Notes: generated by a model from the letters alone, not told the origin. Shown: positions 45,695 through 58,166, numbered from the stretch's first letter. The stretch is 64,000 nt of DNA from Piliocolobus tephrosceles (GCF_002776525.5 NC_045444.1:26932658-26996657); one strand, 5' to 3'. Translations and numbers: made by a program.

Positions 45695-47122
45695 ACTTTA
45701 ATAGAATGCAATCTCAATTCTTTCAAAGACAGAGCGGGTAGTTCGTCCAGTAGGTTAAAGAGTTTTGATTATTTTACCCATTGAAACTTAAAAGTATGTG
45801 TTAAATTAACCATACAGTAACACCTTACAATTCTCTGAATAACAACAGGGAATTATAAGAAAAATAATTTAAATTTTAATATAAAAATATTGAGCTTTAC
45901 ATAAAACTATTCCCTTGCTTACAGAAAGACATATCTGGTTTCAGATGCCCATGTAAATCAGATTTGAGTATTTTAAAAATTTAATAAAGCCAATTCATTT
46001 TCAGAAACTATGGTGGCATTCAATTTACTTTTCAGATAGATCAAAAAAAGTAGTAGTACCCTAGAGTATCATAACTACAGAGTATTTCTGATGAAGAGTA
46101 GTCATTCAGCTACTAATATTTTCATCAAATCTACTTGTACTTTTGGTTGCAATCAGGATCTAGCAACATTTTTGGCATTATAACAAACTAAGTACGTATT
46201 ATTAAAAACTAAAGTCATGAGATGAAAAATTTCAAATTATTTCCCTGAAACCTCTATCTTTGAAAAGTTTAATGGAAATAATATTTAAAATATGTCTAAA
46301 ACATTTCTTGAGAAAATGACATAGCACTTTAGAAAACAGAATGGGCCTGTTACATCAGACCAGGTACTGAACATCAATCTATTCAAATGTAGTCTTTTAT
46401 ACAACAACAGAGTGGACTATATATAACGAAAATGGTCACATACATCTTATAGTGCTCTTCACACTTAGTGTCATTTGTAAATGCAAATAAAAATTTCAAT
46501 CTAACATTCCTGCACTAACGGCTATGTCTGAATCAGCTTTTCCCGTTGTGTGGGTAAAAGGGAAATTTAGTGACAAATATGTACCTGTAAGATTTTAAAA
46601 AGCAACAAACTGCCAGTTAGGTGAAGAGAGGGTGGAAGAAGGGGAACTTAGAAGAAAGTACAAATAGATTTTGAAATATATACTGAAAATAGGGATGGAT
46701 TATTTCACAGTTTTAAAATGTCTGATTTTCTAAACCCAAAATGATGATAACTTCCATTTAATAAATAAGATTTCAAAGCAAATGAATGTAAGATAATATA
46801 ATAGTCAAATATTAGTAGGTATTAATAACATTATTATAGTATAAATATTGATTTAATATTAACAATTAGCATTATTAATTAATATTTTGGCATTAGTTTA
46901 ACGGCCATATGATTAAATGGTTAAATAACTATAACTAAAGTATACATGTATATGTAAATCACATTACATTTCCCCATTTTGTTTATGTAGTAATATTAAT
47001 AATTCAGATGATTCACCAGAGTGTTTCTTTAAAACAGTATTAATCATAGCTCACAATTGATACCAGGTGGCCAGACTTCGTGGTAATCCATGAAGATTTT
47101 GCTAGTCAGCGTGTTCAAATAA
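45695..47122. other. non-repetitive A+T-rich stretch
   Basis: No gene or assigned repeat. Very A+T-rich at 46780-46990. Confidence 0.4.
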
Positions 47123-47127
47123 CCTGT

Positions 47128-47483
47128 TGATATGGTTTGGCTGTGTCCCCAGCCAAATGCCATCTTGAATTTCCAAGTGTTGTGGGAGGGACCTGGTGGG
47201 AAGTAATTGAATCAGGGGGACAGGTCTTTCCCATGCTGTTCTCATGATAGTAAATAAGTCTCATGAGATCTGATGATTCTATAACGGGAAGTTTCCCTGC
47301 ACAAGATCTCTCTTCACCTGCTGCCATCCATGTAAGAACTGATTTGTTCCTCCTTGCCTTCCACCATGACTGTGAGGCTTCCCCAGCCACATGGAACTCT
47401 TAAGTTCCATTAAACCCTTTTTCCTGTATAAATTACCCAGTTTCAGTATGTCTTTATCAGCAGCATGTAAACGGACTAATACA
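47128..47483 (+). mobile_element. THE1 solo LTR (ERVL-MaLR)
   Basis: Runs TGATATGGTTTGGCTGTGTC to AACGGACTAATACA with all THE1 landmarks (GTTGTGGGAGGGACCTGGTG, CTCATGAGATCTGATGATTC). Flanked by CCTGT at 47123-47127 and 47484-47488, the 5-bp duplication expected. No internal region. Confidence 0.92.
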
Positions 47484-47671
47484 CCTGTTGTAAGTAAATC
47501 AAACTACAGGAGACTTCTAAGGATCCAGATCCTCTTATAATAAAACTCCCACGTTTCAAGCATTTCCTCATTAATATTGATTGTAAATAACTAATCAGTA
47601 AATATGGCCACATCATCATCTTTTATCCCTCCTTTAATGTAATGAAAAAATGAAAACGTGTGAAACGTGCG

Positions 47672-47696
47672 CACACACACACACACACACACACAC
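47672..47696. repeat. (CA)n microsatellite
   Basis: About twelve CA units after GTGCG. Confidence 0.9.
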
Positions 47697-47699
47697 CCT

Positions 47700-48276
47700 A
47701 TGCCAGGGCCTACTACGTCACTCTTTCAAAGGTCTGTGTTTAAAACTCAACTTTGTCCATTAGAGTGTTTCTGGTTTTTAAAGTAAATGAGGAGAAAAAA
47801 AAAAAAAAAAACAATATGAAGTACCAGTTTTGAAAAGAGATTTTTTTACAATGGAATAGGGGCTCTCAATCTTGGGATAGTGAGAAAGGTAAACCTCAAA
47901 CCTCTGTAGTTTACTAAAACCCTATTGATAATTTTGAGACAAATTCTCCCTTCCCCTAAATCAGAACAACAACCTTCAGAGAAATGACCTTATAGACATA
48001 TTCTCATGCAAGGCAAGTCTATGCAAATGGTCGAACTGATACCAAAGTATCTTCACTAACACTCTATATCTGTTTCTGAAAATCAACTTGTTAGATATTT
48101 CTCTAAGTATAAATTATATGCATACTCTATTCAAAATACAACTTTCTGGGGCAGGAGTTGGCTGTGGAGGAAGGAGTAAAGATATATAAATCCTTAAAAC
48201 ATGCTCTGAGTTTTCTTTTAATTTCGTCTTAATAGCCATCAAAGAGTATAATAGTCAAGATATAGGAAAAATGATG
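47700..48276. other. non-repetitive stretch
   Basis: No gene. An A-run lies at about 47795-47811. Confidence 0.4.
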
Positions 48277-48281
48277 GTTGT

Positions 48282-48626
48282 TGTTTAGTCTGTTCTCACA
48301 CTGATGATAAAGACATATCTATGACTGGGCAATTTACACAAGAAAGAGTTTTAATGGACTTACAGTTCCACGTGACTGGGGAGACCACACAATCATGCCA
48401 GAAGGTGAAAACTACATCTCACATGGCAGCAGACAAGAGAAGAGAACTTGTGCAGGGAAACTCTCATTTTTAAAACCATCAGATCTCATGAGACTCCCTC
48501 ACTATCACAAGAGCAACATAGGAAAGACTCACCCCTGTGATTCAATTACCTCCCACCGAGTCCCTCCCACAACACATGGGAAATCAAGTTGAGATTTGGG
48601 TAGGGACACAGAGCCAAACCATAACA
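48282..48626 (-). mobile_element. MST/THE1 solo LTR (ERVL-MaLR)
   Basis: Reversed LTR: TGTTTAGTCTGTTCTCACAC at left, GACTTACAGTTCCACGTGAC, CATCAGATCTCATGAGACT, and GAGCCAAACCATAACA at right. GTTGT and GTTGC flank it as a near-exact 5-bp duplication. Confidence 0.88.
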
Positions 48627-48631
48627 GTTGC

Positions 48632-49548
48632 GTAAAGAAAGTAAAGTTGTTTTGGAATATGAAAACCATTTCAATGGGGCAAATGTAGAAGTAGCGAAGG
48701 CCAGGGTTACCAAAGTGAAGAAAGGTAATGTTTAGTGTGTTGTCAGGGCAGTGAAAAGATGACGAGGGGAGGCTGAGGAGAAAGTAACTAGGATCCAGAA
48801 AGTGTACTCAAAGGGAAAGTCTGAAAGAAAATTTGGCCTATTCCAAAACTTGCCAGTGTTCATATTTGTTCAGACTGGACTGAAACATTTTTCTTTGAAT
48901 TCTAAAGGTTCATGTACCATAGCATCCTAAGGCATCCTAATCTTTTCAACTGTCTCAGAATCAGAAATCAGAGAAAAAGTCATTTTGGTAAAATAAACTC
49001 AAAAGCTACAATTTAAACATTAAATCTGGAATATTTTGTAACCATCATATCACTCAGACTTTGGAAGTAACTTGAGGCTTTCATAACTTCTTCAAAGTTT
49101 AGCCAGCTTGAAAATCTTTTTATAACATAAAGCAGGTAATCATGGAAAAAGCAAGTCCAAGTTTAACATACTTTGCACTTGCCTGATCAAGTCATTTTAT
49201 ATAATTTCCATCCTCAAAATATTCATGAGATGAGCCATAGATTTTTGCCCCCATTGGAATAAGTTATAGATGAGCAATGTGGCATAACTTTAATGATGAT
49301 TTTACCTACTTTATGAGAAATATAAATTGATTCATTGTGCACTATTAAACCAGAGGTGACTATATGTAACTCTTCACTGTATAATGAAAAGAATTTTTAA
49401 AAATTTCAATACATGTCCACTTTGTCAATAATCTAATCATCATGACGGGTACACTTACCTGTTTGAGATCCATTTTTATGACTACTTTCTGATATCACCA
49501 CACCAATGTGCACATTTAATTATAGCTAATTTGACCTACATCAACTTG
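48632..49548. other. non-repetitive stretch
   Basis: No gene or assigned repeat. Confidence 0.4.
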
Positions 49549-49735
49549 GCATAATGGATATAAGTGCTGGATTAAGAATCAAGAAAATCAAAAGAATCAA
49601 GGATCAACATTTTTCCATTCTACCACTAACTTCTCATATGTTTTAAGAAGTCACTGAGTATTTCTGAATTGAAATTTTCTTATATAGAAATTACAGTGTC
49701 TAAGATTTCTTCCAACCCTAGAATGTATTAAACCA
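49549..49735 (+). mobile_element. probable MIR fragment
   Basis: Degraded MIR order (TACCACTAACTTCTCATATG, then AAATTTTCTTATATAGAAAT, then TTCTTCCAACCCTAGAATGT). Confidence 0.45.
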
Positions 49736-49749
49736 CTCTTCAACACCTT

Positions 49750-49965
49750 CTATTGTACCTTCCACATTCATTTTCCCTTATTTCTTTGCTACTTTTGTTT
49801 TTCTCTTTAACTTCTCAAAGGAACATCCATTAGCTTCAGAGCTTCTGACCAAGCTGTTCTATATACAAATAGTGATAGCATTCTCCCTAAACCTTAATTC
49901 AGTACAAGGCCTATTTCTTTCAGGAAGTTTTGCCTGATGACCAAAATCCATTGTGTAACTCTCAA
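49750..49965 (+). mobile_element. probable L2 fragment
   Basis: TTCAGGAAGTTTTGCCTGAT is the L2 'aagccttccctga' region. Confidence 0.45.
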
Positions 49966-49969
49966 TTAT

Positions 49970-50590
49970 TCAGTCATTCAGGTATCAAATGTATAATAAG
50001 GCTTACATGTATCACGTACTGTGCTATGCACTAGGAATACAACAGGGCAGACCTGTTTTTAGCATTGAGTTCCATCTCTAGTGGGGAAGTCAAACACACA
50101 ATCGATACTCTAATAACATGAAATTACATGCTTGAAGGAGATTAAAGAGGAGCATCTAATCTCATATTGAAATAGTTGGAAAGAGGATAGGGATGATTAG
50201 AAGATATGATGTGGGAACTGAGGCCAAATGACTTAGAGCTAGAAGAAAAATGAAGACGGGCGTGAGGCAGTAGATAGGCTACATAGTGAGAGTAGGAAGA
50301 AAAAGGATCACAGATGGAGGGTTGAAGAATCAGTAAAAATATAAACATCCTAGAGACATGAGGGAGTATGAGGTATCTGAGGCCCTGAAAGTGTAAAGTG
50401 TTTATTACCATGGAGAAAAGACTTTTGGAGGAAAAGATAAAGAGAAGATGACCGGAGAGGTAAAGAGAAAGATGATCATGAATAACCTAATAATTTTGCA
50501 CTTTAGTAAATTAGTTTGGCTGCTGTGTGAAAGATTGATTAGAATTAGAAAAATCAAGTTATGGAGATTAGAGAGTAGACCTTTGATCCA
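49970..50590 (-). mobile_element. L2 element
   Basis: Reversed L2 3' end (ATTCAGTCATTCAGGTATCA, TACTGTGCTATGCACTAGGA) and body (AGTTTGGCTGCTGTGTGAAA). Confidence 0.6.
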
Positions 50591-51514
50591 CTTTTGTATT
50601 AATTAGTTTCCTTTGTCAGTTTGTAATACGTGTTTACTTGACTCACAAAATTAAACTCAAAAAATTAATCACTGATATACTGCTGTGTTCTATAGGTAGT
50701 CAATAAGTATTTATGCATAGAAATGTGGTATGAAATTTATTTAAAATCATGGGGTTATGCTATAAGTGCCTTTTTAAATTTCTCATTTTGGAATGATTTT
50801 TAGATTTACAGGAAAGTTACAATGATAGTACAAAGAGTTTTCTTATATCCATAAGTAACTTTCCCCTGATGTTAACATCTTATATAACCACAGAGTAAGC
50901 ACCTTTTGGTTCTCAGAAAAGATGTTGTTCTATCCAGCTGATGGCTTTTATTTCCTCATCTTTAGTTGGAACAGGCTTTTGGTTAATTGATACAAAACTA
51001 ATAAAATTTTTAAACAGACGCTTACCCAAAAAAGTGATACAAATTCATATATTACTATTGAGTTGGAAGATATTATCCTATAAGATAATGATTGTTACAT
51101 TTTACACTAGGACAATATTAACAGATGTTTATTTAAAGTAGAAGTATTACAGCCTTGGTCACATGAAATGCCAGCTAGTAAATAATCATCTATAATTATT
51201 TTAGAAAATTTGGTTTCCCAATAACCACAATGTCTAATGCAGTCTCAGTAGGAGGAGACAAGCAGAATTGCAACATATTTTGAAATTAAAGAGAGGAGTT
51301 TATATATTTATATTCAAAATGATTAAAATTATATGATGCTTTTCATAGTTTTAGCTATCTTCAAACATCAGAGGTACTATCTTATATTTTTCTAGATTAG
51401 TCTTCATTCTATTGACTACAGAAGACTGGTTACTGATTATACCAAAATAATTTTGATTCTTAAAGTTACACTGTTAGTCATATGGTAAATAAAAACACTA
51501 CTTCATTTTCTTTT
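50591..51514. other. mostly non-repetitive; L1M 3'UTR remnant
   Basis: 50785-50900 resembles reversed L1M 3'UTR (TTTTTAGATTTACAGGAAAG, CCCCTGATGTTAACATCTTA). No gene. Confidence 0.4.
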
Positions 51515-51805
51515 CCTCGTGTACACAGAAAGATCATATTTCCCAACATCCCTTATAATCAGGTTGGGGTCATAGGACTGGGTTTTAGTCAATGGGATGT
51601 GGGCAGAAGTGATGTACAGTATTTCCAAGGATAGTTATTAACCTCATTGCCTCATTATCTTACTCTTGTCATTCTATCCTGTCCCAAAATACTAAGTATT
51701 TATTATGAGAGATACCTGAGTCATCTCTAAGTCAGTACCTAGAAGGGAGCCAGCAGCCACCCAGCTTACATAAGACTATGAAATGAGGGAGAATTAAACT
51801 GTTCT
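51515..51805 (+). mobile_element. ancient dispersed repeat, family not assigned
   Basis: Contains CAATGGGATGTGGGCAGAAG and TGATGTACAGTATTTCCAAG in an order I know from an old interspersed mammalian repeat, possibly an LTR. I cannot name the family. Confidence 0.45.
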
Positions 51806-52424
51806 CTCAAACTCTGAAATTCTCAAAGTACTGCCTGATACAATTTTGTATCCCCCAACTCCATATTTCATTAAGAGAAACATCTTATTTTGTATACATC
51901 TTTTTAAAAAAATCTAACATTAGCCAAGATTCTCAATTTTGCAAATATGTTTTGATCTATTATTTTAAGCATGAATAAACAAAATATGCTCATAGACAAG
52001 CTTATGGATGAGAATCTCATGTCTAAGTTACCATAAAACAGTATAGAAGAAAAATTCCCTGGACATACCAGTTTTTAGTTTAAGTCCCAGATATACCAAT
52101 TATTAAATGTGACTTTTGGTGTATCTTTCTCATACTTATTTTTCAAGGGCTCAATAAATGCTCTTTTTAATCTACCTTTGTCTCTTCCTTATGCTGTCCT
52201 TTCTTATCATCATTCATTGATTCACTATCCTAAACACTGAGAATTCTAAATCTGAATATTAAGACAATTTTCAGTGTAGCTACTTTCTTATCTTGACTGT
52301 TAATTAAGGTTGTTCTTTATGCTATGTCATACTGATTTCTGAAGAGAGTATAATTTAAAAGAGAAAAAAAAATAACGAACTTCAAGAAGTATTGGTAATT
52401 GAAAGCGTTAGAGAAGGAGAAGAG
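51806..52424. other. non-repetitive stretch
   Basis: Nothing recognised. Confidence 0.4.
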
Positions 52425-52606
52425 TAGACACTGGGGCCTGCTTAAAGGTGGAGGGTGGGAGAAGACTGAGGATCAAAAAAACTACCTCTCGGGTACTCTG
52501 CTTATCACCTGGATGATGAAATAATCTGTACACCAAACCCCCATGACAAACAATTTACCTGTATAACAAATGAGCACATGTACCCATAAAACTAAAAGTT
52601 AAAAAA
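52425..52606 (+). mobile_element. 5'-truncated L1 (L1PB/L1MA-type 3' end)
   Basis: AGACACTGGGGCCTGCTTAA, GGTGGAGGGTGGGAGAAGAC, GATGAAATAATCTGTACACC and GCACATGTACCCATAAAACT, then AAAAGTTAAAAAAG. Confidence 0.85.
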
Positions 52607-53664
52607 GAAATGCAAATCGGGTCACATCAAAATAGTTTTTGGAGAGTATGTCCAGGAGACCTTCACAGATAGCGTTAAACCAGAACCAAGATGTAGTTAT
52701 CTAGATGTTCAGCAGAACCCATCACTCACATCATTCAGACAATACAAAAACTAAGTGTATTGCCCAAACCTATATCCTTTACATAGAACATAAAAGTATT
52801 ATTAACTATTTATACCAAAAGTTTTATTTTATGCAGACTGAAAAGTAAAAGAACTGTTTAGGGACTTTAAAAGAGAACCATTAATTAAAGCAACACATCC
52901 ACAAAACTTAACACCTCAATGTACTAGAATATAAATATTCTTACAGAACTAAGAAATGTGTTTTGGCAAGTGTTCCTTTGTAGGCATTATTTCCTAAAAC
53001 GACCAAAGAGGAAAAAAGTCTGTTAATATTGGAGCATAGAGAAGTGGAAATATGTGTACCTCGGGGCATAAGAAAATATTGTTAAACACAGTGACTATAG
53101 CCACTAACTCAGTAGAAACAGCTTCTACTCAAGTAAAGTGCAATCAACCCTGCAATTACTAAAAAAAAAAAAAAAAAAATACTGAAAAAATTTTAAGTGG
53201 AGCGGGAACTTATAACAATAATCTTAAAAAAAACTTGTCATTTTTGATATTTATTCTAAAGCAGAAATGTTTAATGAGAGCACTAGAAACTAGATTAGCA
53301 CATTTAGTCAAGTTCTACATTCAGTTTATCACTAGGAGCAAAATAGAAAAATGTAATATTTTTTATAACTCATTTTCCTTTTATTATTGGTATGTTTTCT
53401 GGGGATATTTCATACCTTTCACCAGTCCCATTGGAGACTTAGGTATTGGTAAGGATAATTAATAATGTGTGGTAGGAATTTTTATTTCATATTTGTATGT
53501 CATATTAGAGTATTGATATATTTAGACAAAGTATCACCATGTTCTAAATGAATTGAACAGAAAAATAAAATCAGTTTTGTCATCTGTCTACTAATTTGTC
53601 ATCTATATGAATGTCTTTTATTTCATATCAGCATATTATTTTCAAATGTAACAGTCTTTTTTAA
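52607..53664. other. non-repetitive stretch
   Basis: No gene. A-run at 53160-53179. The 75-codon open frame at 53235-53462 is not recognised. Confidence 0.4.
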
Positions 53665-53912
53665 GGTCACTAATGTTTTAATAATTTCATTGAGATATAA
53701 TTCACATACTATAATATCTACCCTTATAAAGTGTACAATTCCCTAGTTTCAAGTATACCTATAAAGTTGTACAGCCATCTTCACTAACTAATTTGAGAAT
53801 ATTTTCGACATGCTCCCAAAAACCTACTACCCATTAGCAGTCAATCCCCACCTCCACCACACTCCCAACCCCTGGCAACCACTAATCTACTTTCCACAGT
53901 AGCAAACAAAGA
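53665..53912 (-). mobile_element. ancient L1M 3'UTR fragment
   Basis: Reversed text: TTTCATTGAGATATAATTCA, TATAAAGTGTACAATTCCCT, CCCTGGCAACCACTAATCTA. Confidence 0.65.
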
Positions 53913-54216
53913 CCCAATGTAACAGTCTTAAGAACTATAAAATTTGTAATCACGCTTCGTGGATGAATGTTAGGATAATTATAGTAATGCAACCAACTTC
54001 AATTTAGTTTGTAGTCTTCTGTACATTCAAGATAAATTAAAAATTAAAACCCCAAACAAATTAATGAACAAAGGAAAATACAAATTCCAGTAACTAGTAT
54101 TATAAGAGATAATCTATCTCCTAGAATTTTACCTGAATTGGTAATTATATGGATTTTAGAGGTACAGTAATAATAGTATTGATCTTGCATACTGCTACCT
54201 TTTCCTAAATCCTATT
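53913..54216. other. non-repetitive stretch
   Basis: Nothing recognised. Confidence 0.4.
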
Positions 54217-54882
54217 CATGTCTTTTATTTGCATTATTTTTTCATGCACACTGTAGTACATATTTGCCATATTTTTTGACTATTCATATTTTGAACACTT
54301 TTTCTCTCTCCAGGAATTACCTAAATTACCAAATTATCAGGGCCTTCCTCAGTCTACACAGCCTGGAAATTCCAATGATTCACTTGCCCAACCTCTCTTA
54401 TAGCAGAACAGAAGCACATATCCTGAGTACTGCTCCTTAGGTATACCCACCTCAAACTGGATCAGAAGCTAGTTTTGCAAAAAAGTAGGAAGAACAAGGA
54501 CTCCGTTTTTGTAATGCTGCTGCTATCAAAGAGAGATACTTCTAGTTTCCAAAGATAGCAATAGTAGCAGCCTGAATGACAGAAACCAGAAACCAGTATT
54601 TACTGTGGGTAATTCAAGCTGTGTGTCTGTACTCAGTGGCAACAGTGATAATGTCTTCCCTGGAAGACCCCAGAAGATCTGATAGTTTGTATTCTGCTAT
54701 AAGAGAGGTTGGGCAAGTGCCCAGTTGGAATTTTCAGGTTGTGTAGTCTGAAGGCTCTTCCTGATAATATGATAATTCAGGTGATTTCTGAACAGAGGAA
54801 AAGTGTTCAAAATATGAACAGTCAAAAAAGTACTGCAACTACGTACCACAGTGTATGAGAAAATGATCTAAAGGAAAGATGA
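54217..54882. mobile_element. palindromic repeat element, probable DNA-transposon relic
   Basis: Left arm 54241-54410 and right arm 54691-54860 are imperfect inverted copies. The longest shared blocks are TTCATATTTTGAACACTTTT and CACTTGCCCAACCTCTCTTA. Weaker pairing extends outward to about 54217 and 54882. The middle holds a second, smaller inverted motif (CTGCTGCTATC / GATAGCAATAGTAGCAG). Long imperfect arms with no coding frame fit a non-autonomous DNA transposon, or one half of a fold-back element. I do not recognise a named family. Confidence 0.7.
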
Positions 54883-55381
54883 TTTGAGCGTTGTTCTAGG
54901 CTGTGTGATCTCCAAGTATGATTCTATGGTTCCCTTTGAGATGATAAGAGGTAACATGTATGTTTTTAACAAGACATTTTTCTGTGGAAATTACCTAGAA
55001 CTCTGTAGACAGTTTTCAAATAAATATCTTGGCTAATATTAAAGGTGACATGACATTTTTGGTTTCTCTTACTTTAAGAAAATGACAAATATGTTTTATG
55101 TAACTGTGAGGAGTTGTGCTGTATATTTGCAGGGAAATGTCTGTGTATGAATATTACGTAGCCAAAGGTATAGGTACTGTCAGATACTTGTGATTGTGAG
55201 CCATACCCTCATGTCCTTGTTCTAAATATTACTGAAAGTTTTTTTCTTGTTATGACAAGCTACCACCAACTGCAGAGGTTAAAATGCCAATTATTTGTTT
55301 CACCATCCTCCCTTTCATTTCTGCCATGATATTAAATGATCATTTGGCCCAATAAATAACGAATAGACATGATGGAAATAA
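54883..55381. other. non-repetitive stretch
   Basis: Nothing recognised. Confidence 0.4.
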
Positions 55382-55394
55382 GTGTTCACTTTTT

Positions 55395-55677
55395 ATTTTT
55401 TATTTTATTTTATTTTTATTTTATTTTATCTTTTGAGACAGAGTTTTGTTCTGTCACCTAGTCTGGAGTTCAGTGGTGCGATCTCAGCTCACTGCAACCT
55501 CCGCCTCCTGGGTTCAAGCAATTCTCCTGCCTCAGCCTCCTGAGTAGCTGGGACTACAGGCGTGTGCAACCATGCCCGGCTAATCTTTGTATTTTTAGTA
55601 TAGATGAGTTTTCACAGTGTTAGCCAGGGTGGTCTGGATCTCCTGACCCTGTGATCCACCTTCCTTGGCCTCCCAAT
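55395..55677 (-). mobile_element. 5'-truncated AluS-type element
   Basis: Reversed Alu with a (TTTTA)n tail, ending at GGCCTCCCAAT. The 13-bp duplication GTGTTCACTTTTT is at 55382-55394 and 55678-55690. About 40 bases of the 5' end are missing. Confidence 0.93.
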
Positions 55678-55929
55678 GTGTTCACTTTTTGATGAAGGTT
55701 TTTCCATCATAATAAAAAGAGAGTTTGATAAGAAATATCTGTTTTCTTTTTGATTATTTTTATTTCAAAATGTGATTCCTGAAACTGTACCATTATTCTG
55801 TAACTCTGAGGAGTCAAACCTAAAATGCAAGCTATTTATCAAGGAATTTAAGAGCTGAGCCACTGAATAAACCCTGAAAACACACTGAATTCATAATTAC
55901 GATATTGAGAAATAATACTCTAATTGTTT

Positions 55930-56030
55930 AATAGTTTTAACTGGACATCCTCTTACTTGTAGCTGAAAACAATGTTGGGTTCAATAGATTTTAACTGAGT
56001 ATTCTCTTACTTATAACTGAAAACAATGTT
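55930..56030 (+). repeat. tandem duplication, two ~50-bp units
   Basis: Unit 1 at 55930-55982 and unit 2 at 55983-56030 share AATAG, TTTTAACTG, CTCTTACTT and CTGAAAACAATGTT. Confidence 0.85.
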
Positions 56031-56989
56031 AAATGATACCCCACAGACAATGAATGAGTAAACTGCTAAGCAATAGAGGGTAAATTAATGGGGATTTATG
56101 GAACATATGTCACTGAAATGTAATAAGCACATAGACAGACTATGAACATTGAAAATTTTTTTTTTTTTTGGTTCATGAATGAGATTAGTTAAAAGAAAAT
56201 ATTTTTTCAACTGAACAAGAAAATGAATACTTTTCTCTAATAGTACACATTATAATTCTGGACTCTTGTGCAAAATTCAAAGAAAGTCCCATGCCATTCT
56301 TTGCTAATTACAAAATGCATGACTGTTGAGGAAAAACAATCCTCTTCCAGGAACCTTCTTCAAAACCACAATTATATAGAGAATACTTCAGTGATTTCTC
56401 CTATTCAGAATGTATTGTTTTATACTTCTGAATAGGGTATCAACTCCTTTTGACGAAGCAAATTTATGTCACTTAAAATGAATATTAAGTTAGAGAACTG
56501 GCAAATAAATTTATCTCTTATTCCAAAATATGCAGAGTTAGAATATTGAGAGTTTGTTTAATACAGAGAATTACATTAAAAAATGTTAAGACAAGCTGAA
56601 AGCACAATCAGGAAAGGTGAAACTACTTCAAAATTTGGAACAATATAGGAAGCCGCTATCACCCTGAAGGTTAGGCGGATAAATAGAGAAAGCAGTAATG
56701 ATGAAACCAATGAGCTGAGGCTTTCTGGCAAAAGTGCAAACCTTGATGGCCTTCACGGTCTGGTTTGACGTGAAGGGACAGTTACCTATTGTCCAGAGCC
56801 ATGGAGAAAAATGTGGCTACTGCCAGAGTGGCCACCTGATTTATCAGGTGAAATACACTGAAAGGAGAATGGAGACATACCCTGACTTCTTTCCTCTTCT
56901 TACCCTCCAATCTTCCTACTTCTCTCTATTCTGCCTTTCCATTGGCCTAATCTAATCAGATACCGGCTGCCAAGTAAATTTCTCTGTTT
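56031..56989. other. non-repetitive stretch
   Basis: Holds a short hairpin at 56400-56436. A 73-codon open frame at 56734-56955 has no recognised protein. Confidence 0.4.
56400..56436. repeat. hairpin, 11+4 bp stem
   Basis: CCTATTCAGAA (56400-56410) pairs exactly with TTCTGAATAGG (56426-56436). After a one-base bulge GTAT pairs with ATAC around a TGTTTT loop. Confidence 0.9.
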
Positions 56990-57110
56990 CTAGTAGATTG
57001 TTAGCTCTACAAAATTGTTTTCATTACTGTTTTATCCTTTAGGACTTGGACAGTGACTAGCACATGGCACTCAGGAAGTATTTCGTGCAAGAATAGATAG
57101 CAACACAGTT
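56990..57110 (+). mobile_element. L2 3'-end fragment
   Basis: TAGTAGATTGTTAGCTCTAC, then GTGACTAGCACATGGCACTC match the L2 3' end. Confidence 0.5.
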
Positions 57111-57836
57111 TTCTATAGAATTTCATAATCTTCACCATGCTTTGATAGTGATGATAGGCCAAAATAATAAGACATAATTGGAGGTTTGCATAAATGGATA
57201 CATATAAAACATTGCATTATACAAATATATAATATAGTATGTTTTCAAGTATTTGCAAAACACTTATAAAAACTGATAAAAATTACTTACAAGGAAATAG
57301 TTACATTCTAAAATATCAAATTGTATACAAGATAATTTAATTCAATTATTAATTAAATAATTAGAATTTTTCAAAAGCTGAATTTTAACTTTTAAAAATG
57401 TACATACTATGAAAAAAATCTATGATTACAATCATAAAATAAGAAAATAAGAATAGTAGTTTATATGTCATGTGATTAAAACTGTATTTTGAGGCAAATA
57501 TATAGCATAAAGTAATTTCAAGGTTTAAAAAATGATTAAAAAGTTTAACCAAGTCAAGAAATTACAAACATAACCAAACAAACCCAGAAAAGCAGAAGAA
57601 ATAAAATAATAAAGACAAGTACAAAATAAATGAAAAAAAAAAAAAAAAAACCCACAGAATTGCTACGTAAATACAAATGCTATTAAAAATACACACATGG
57701 AAATTTTATTTAAAAAATAGGCAAATGTTGGAATGAGAAAGTAGATATAGGAGAAGAGATAAAATATTACATTATAAATGCTATGCACAAAGTAAATGAC
57801 TTACAAGGAAAAGTATCAAATTAAGTTTAATAAAAA
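57111..57836. other. non-repetitive, very A+T-rich stretch
   Basis: No gene. A-run near 57632-57650. Confidence 0.4.
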
Positions 57837-57846
57837 TACATAACTT

Positions 57847-58156
57847 GGTCAGGTGTGTGGGCTCACATCTGTTATCCCAGCACTTTGAGAGGCCAAGGCA
57901 GGTGGAACATGAGGTCAGGAATTCAAAACCAGCCTGGGCAAGATGGTGAAATCCCGTCTTTACTACAAATACAAAAATTAGCCAGGTGTGGTGGCAGGCG
58001 CCTGTAATACCAGCTACTCGGAAGGCTGAGGCAGGAGAATCGCTTGAATCTGGGCAGCAGAGGTGACAGTGGGCCGAGATTGTGCCACCGCACTCCAGCC
58101 TGGGCGATAGAGTGAGACTTTGGCCCCTGCGACCCCCCCCCCACCTCCAAAAAAAG
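57847..58156 (+). mobile_element. AluS-type element with C-rich 3' end
   Basis: Alu body starting GGTCAGGTGTGTGGGCTCAC. TACATAACTT duplicated at 57837-57846 and 58157-58166. The usual CTCCGTCTC before the tail is replaced by G/C-rich text with a run of ten C (58133-58142). Confidence 0.92.
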
Positions 58157-58166
58157 TACATAACTT

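Noticed and set aside
45700..45775. Minus-strand open segment reading LDELPALSLKEL
   Set aside because: Protein-like by eye, but it has no acceptor, is only about 25 codons between stops, and is out of frame with the 45463 candidate exon.
56734..56955. 73-codon plus-strand frame with CGYCQSG
   Set aside because: A single Cys pair without further motif. Its second half is probably L2-derived. No splice context.
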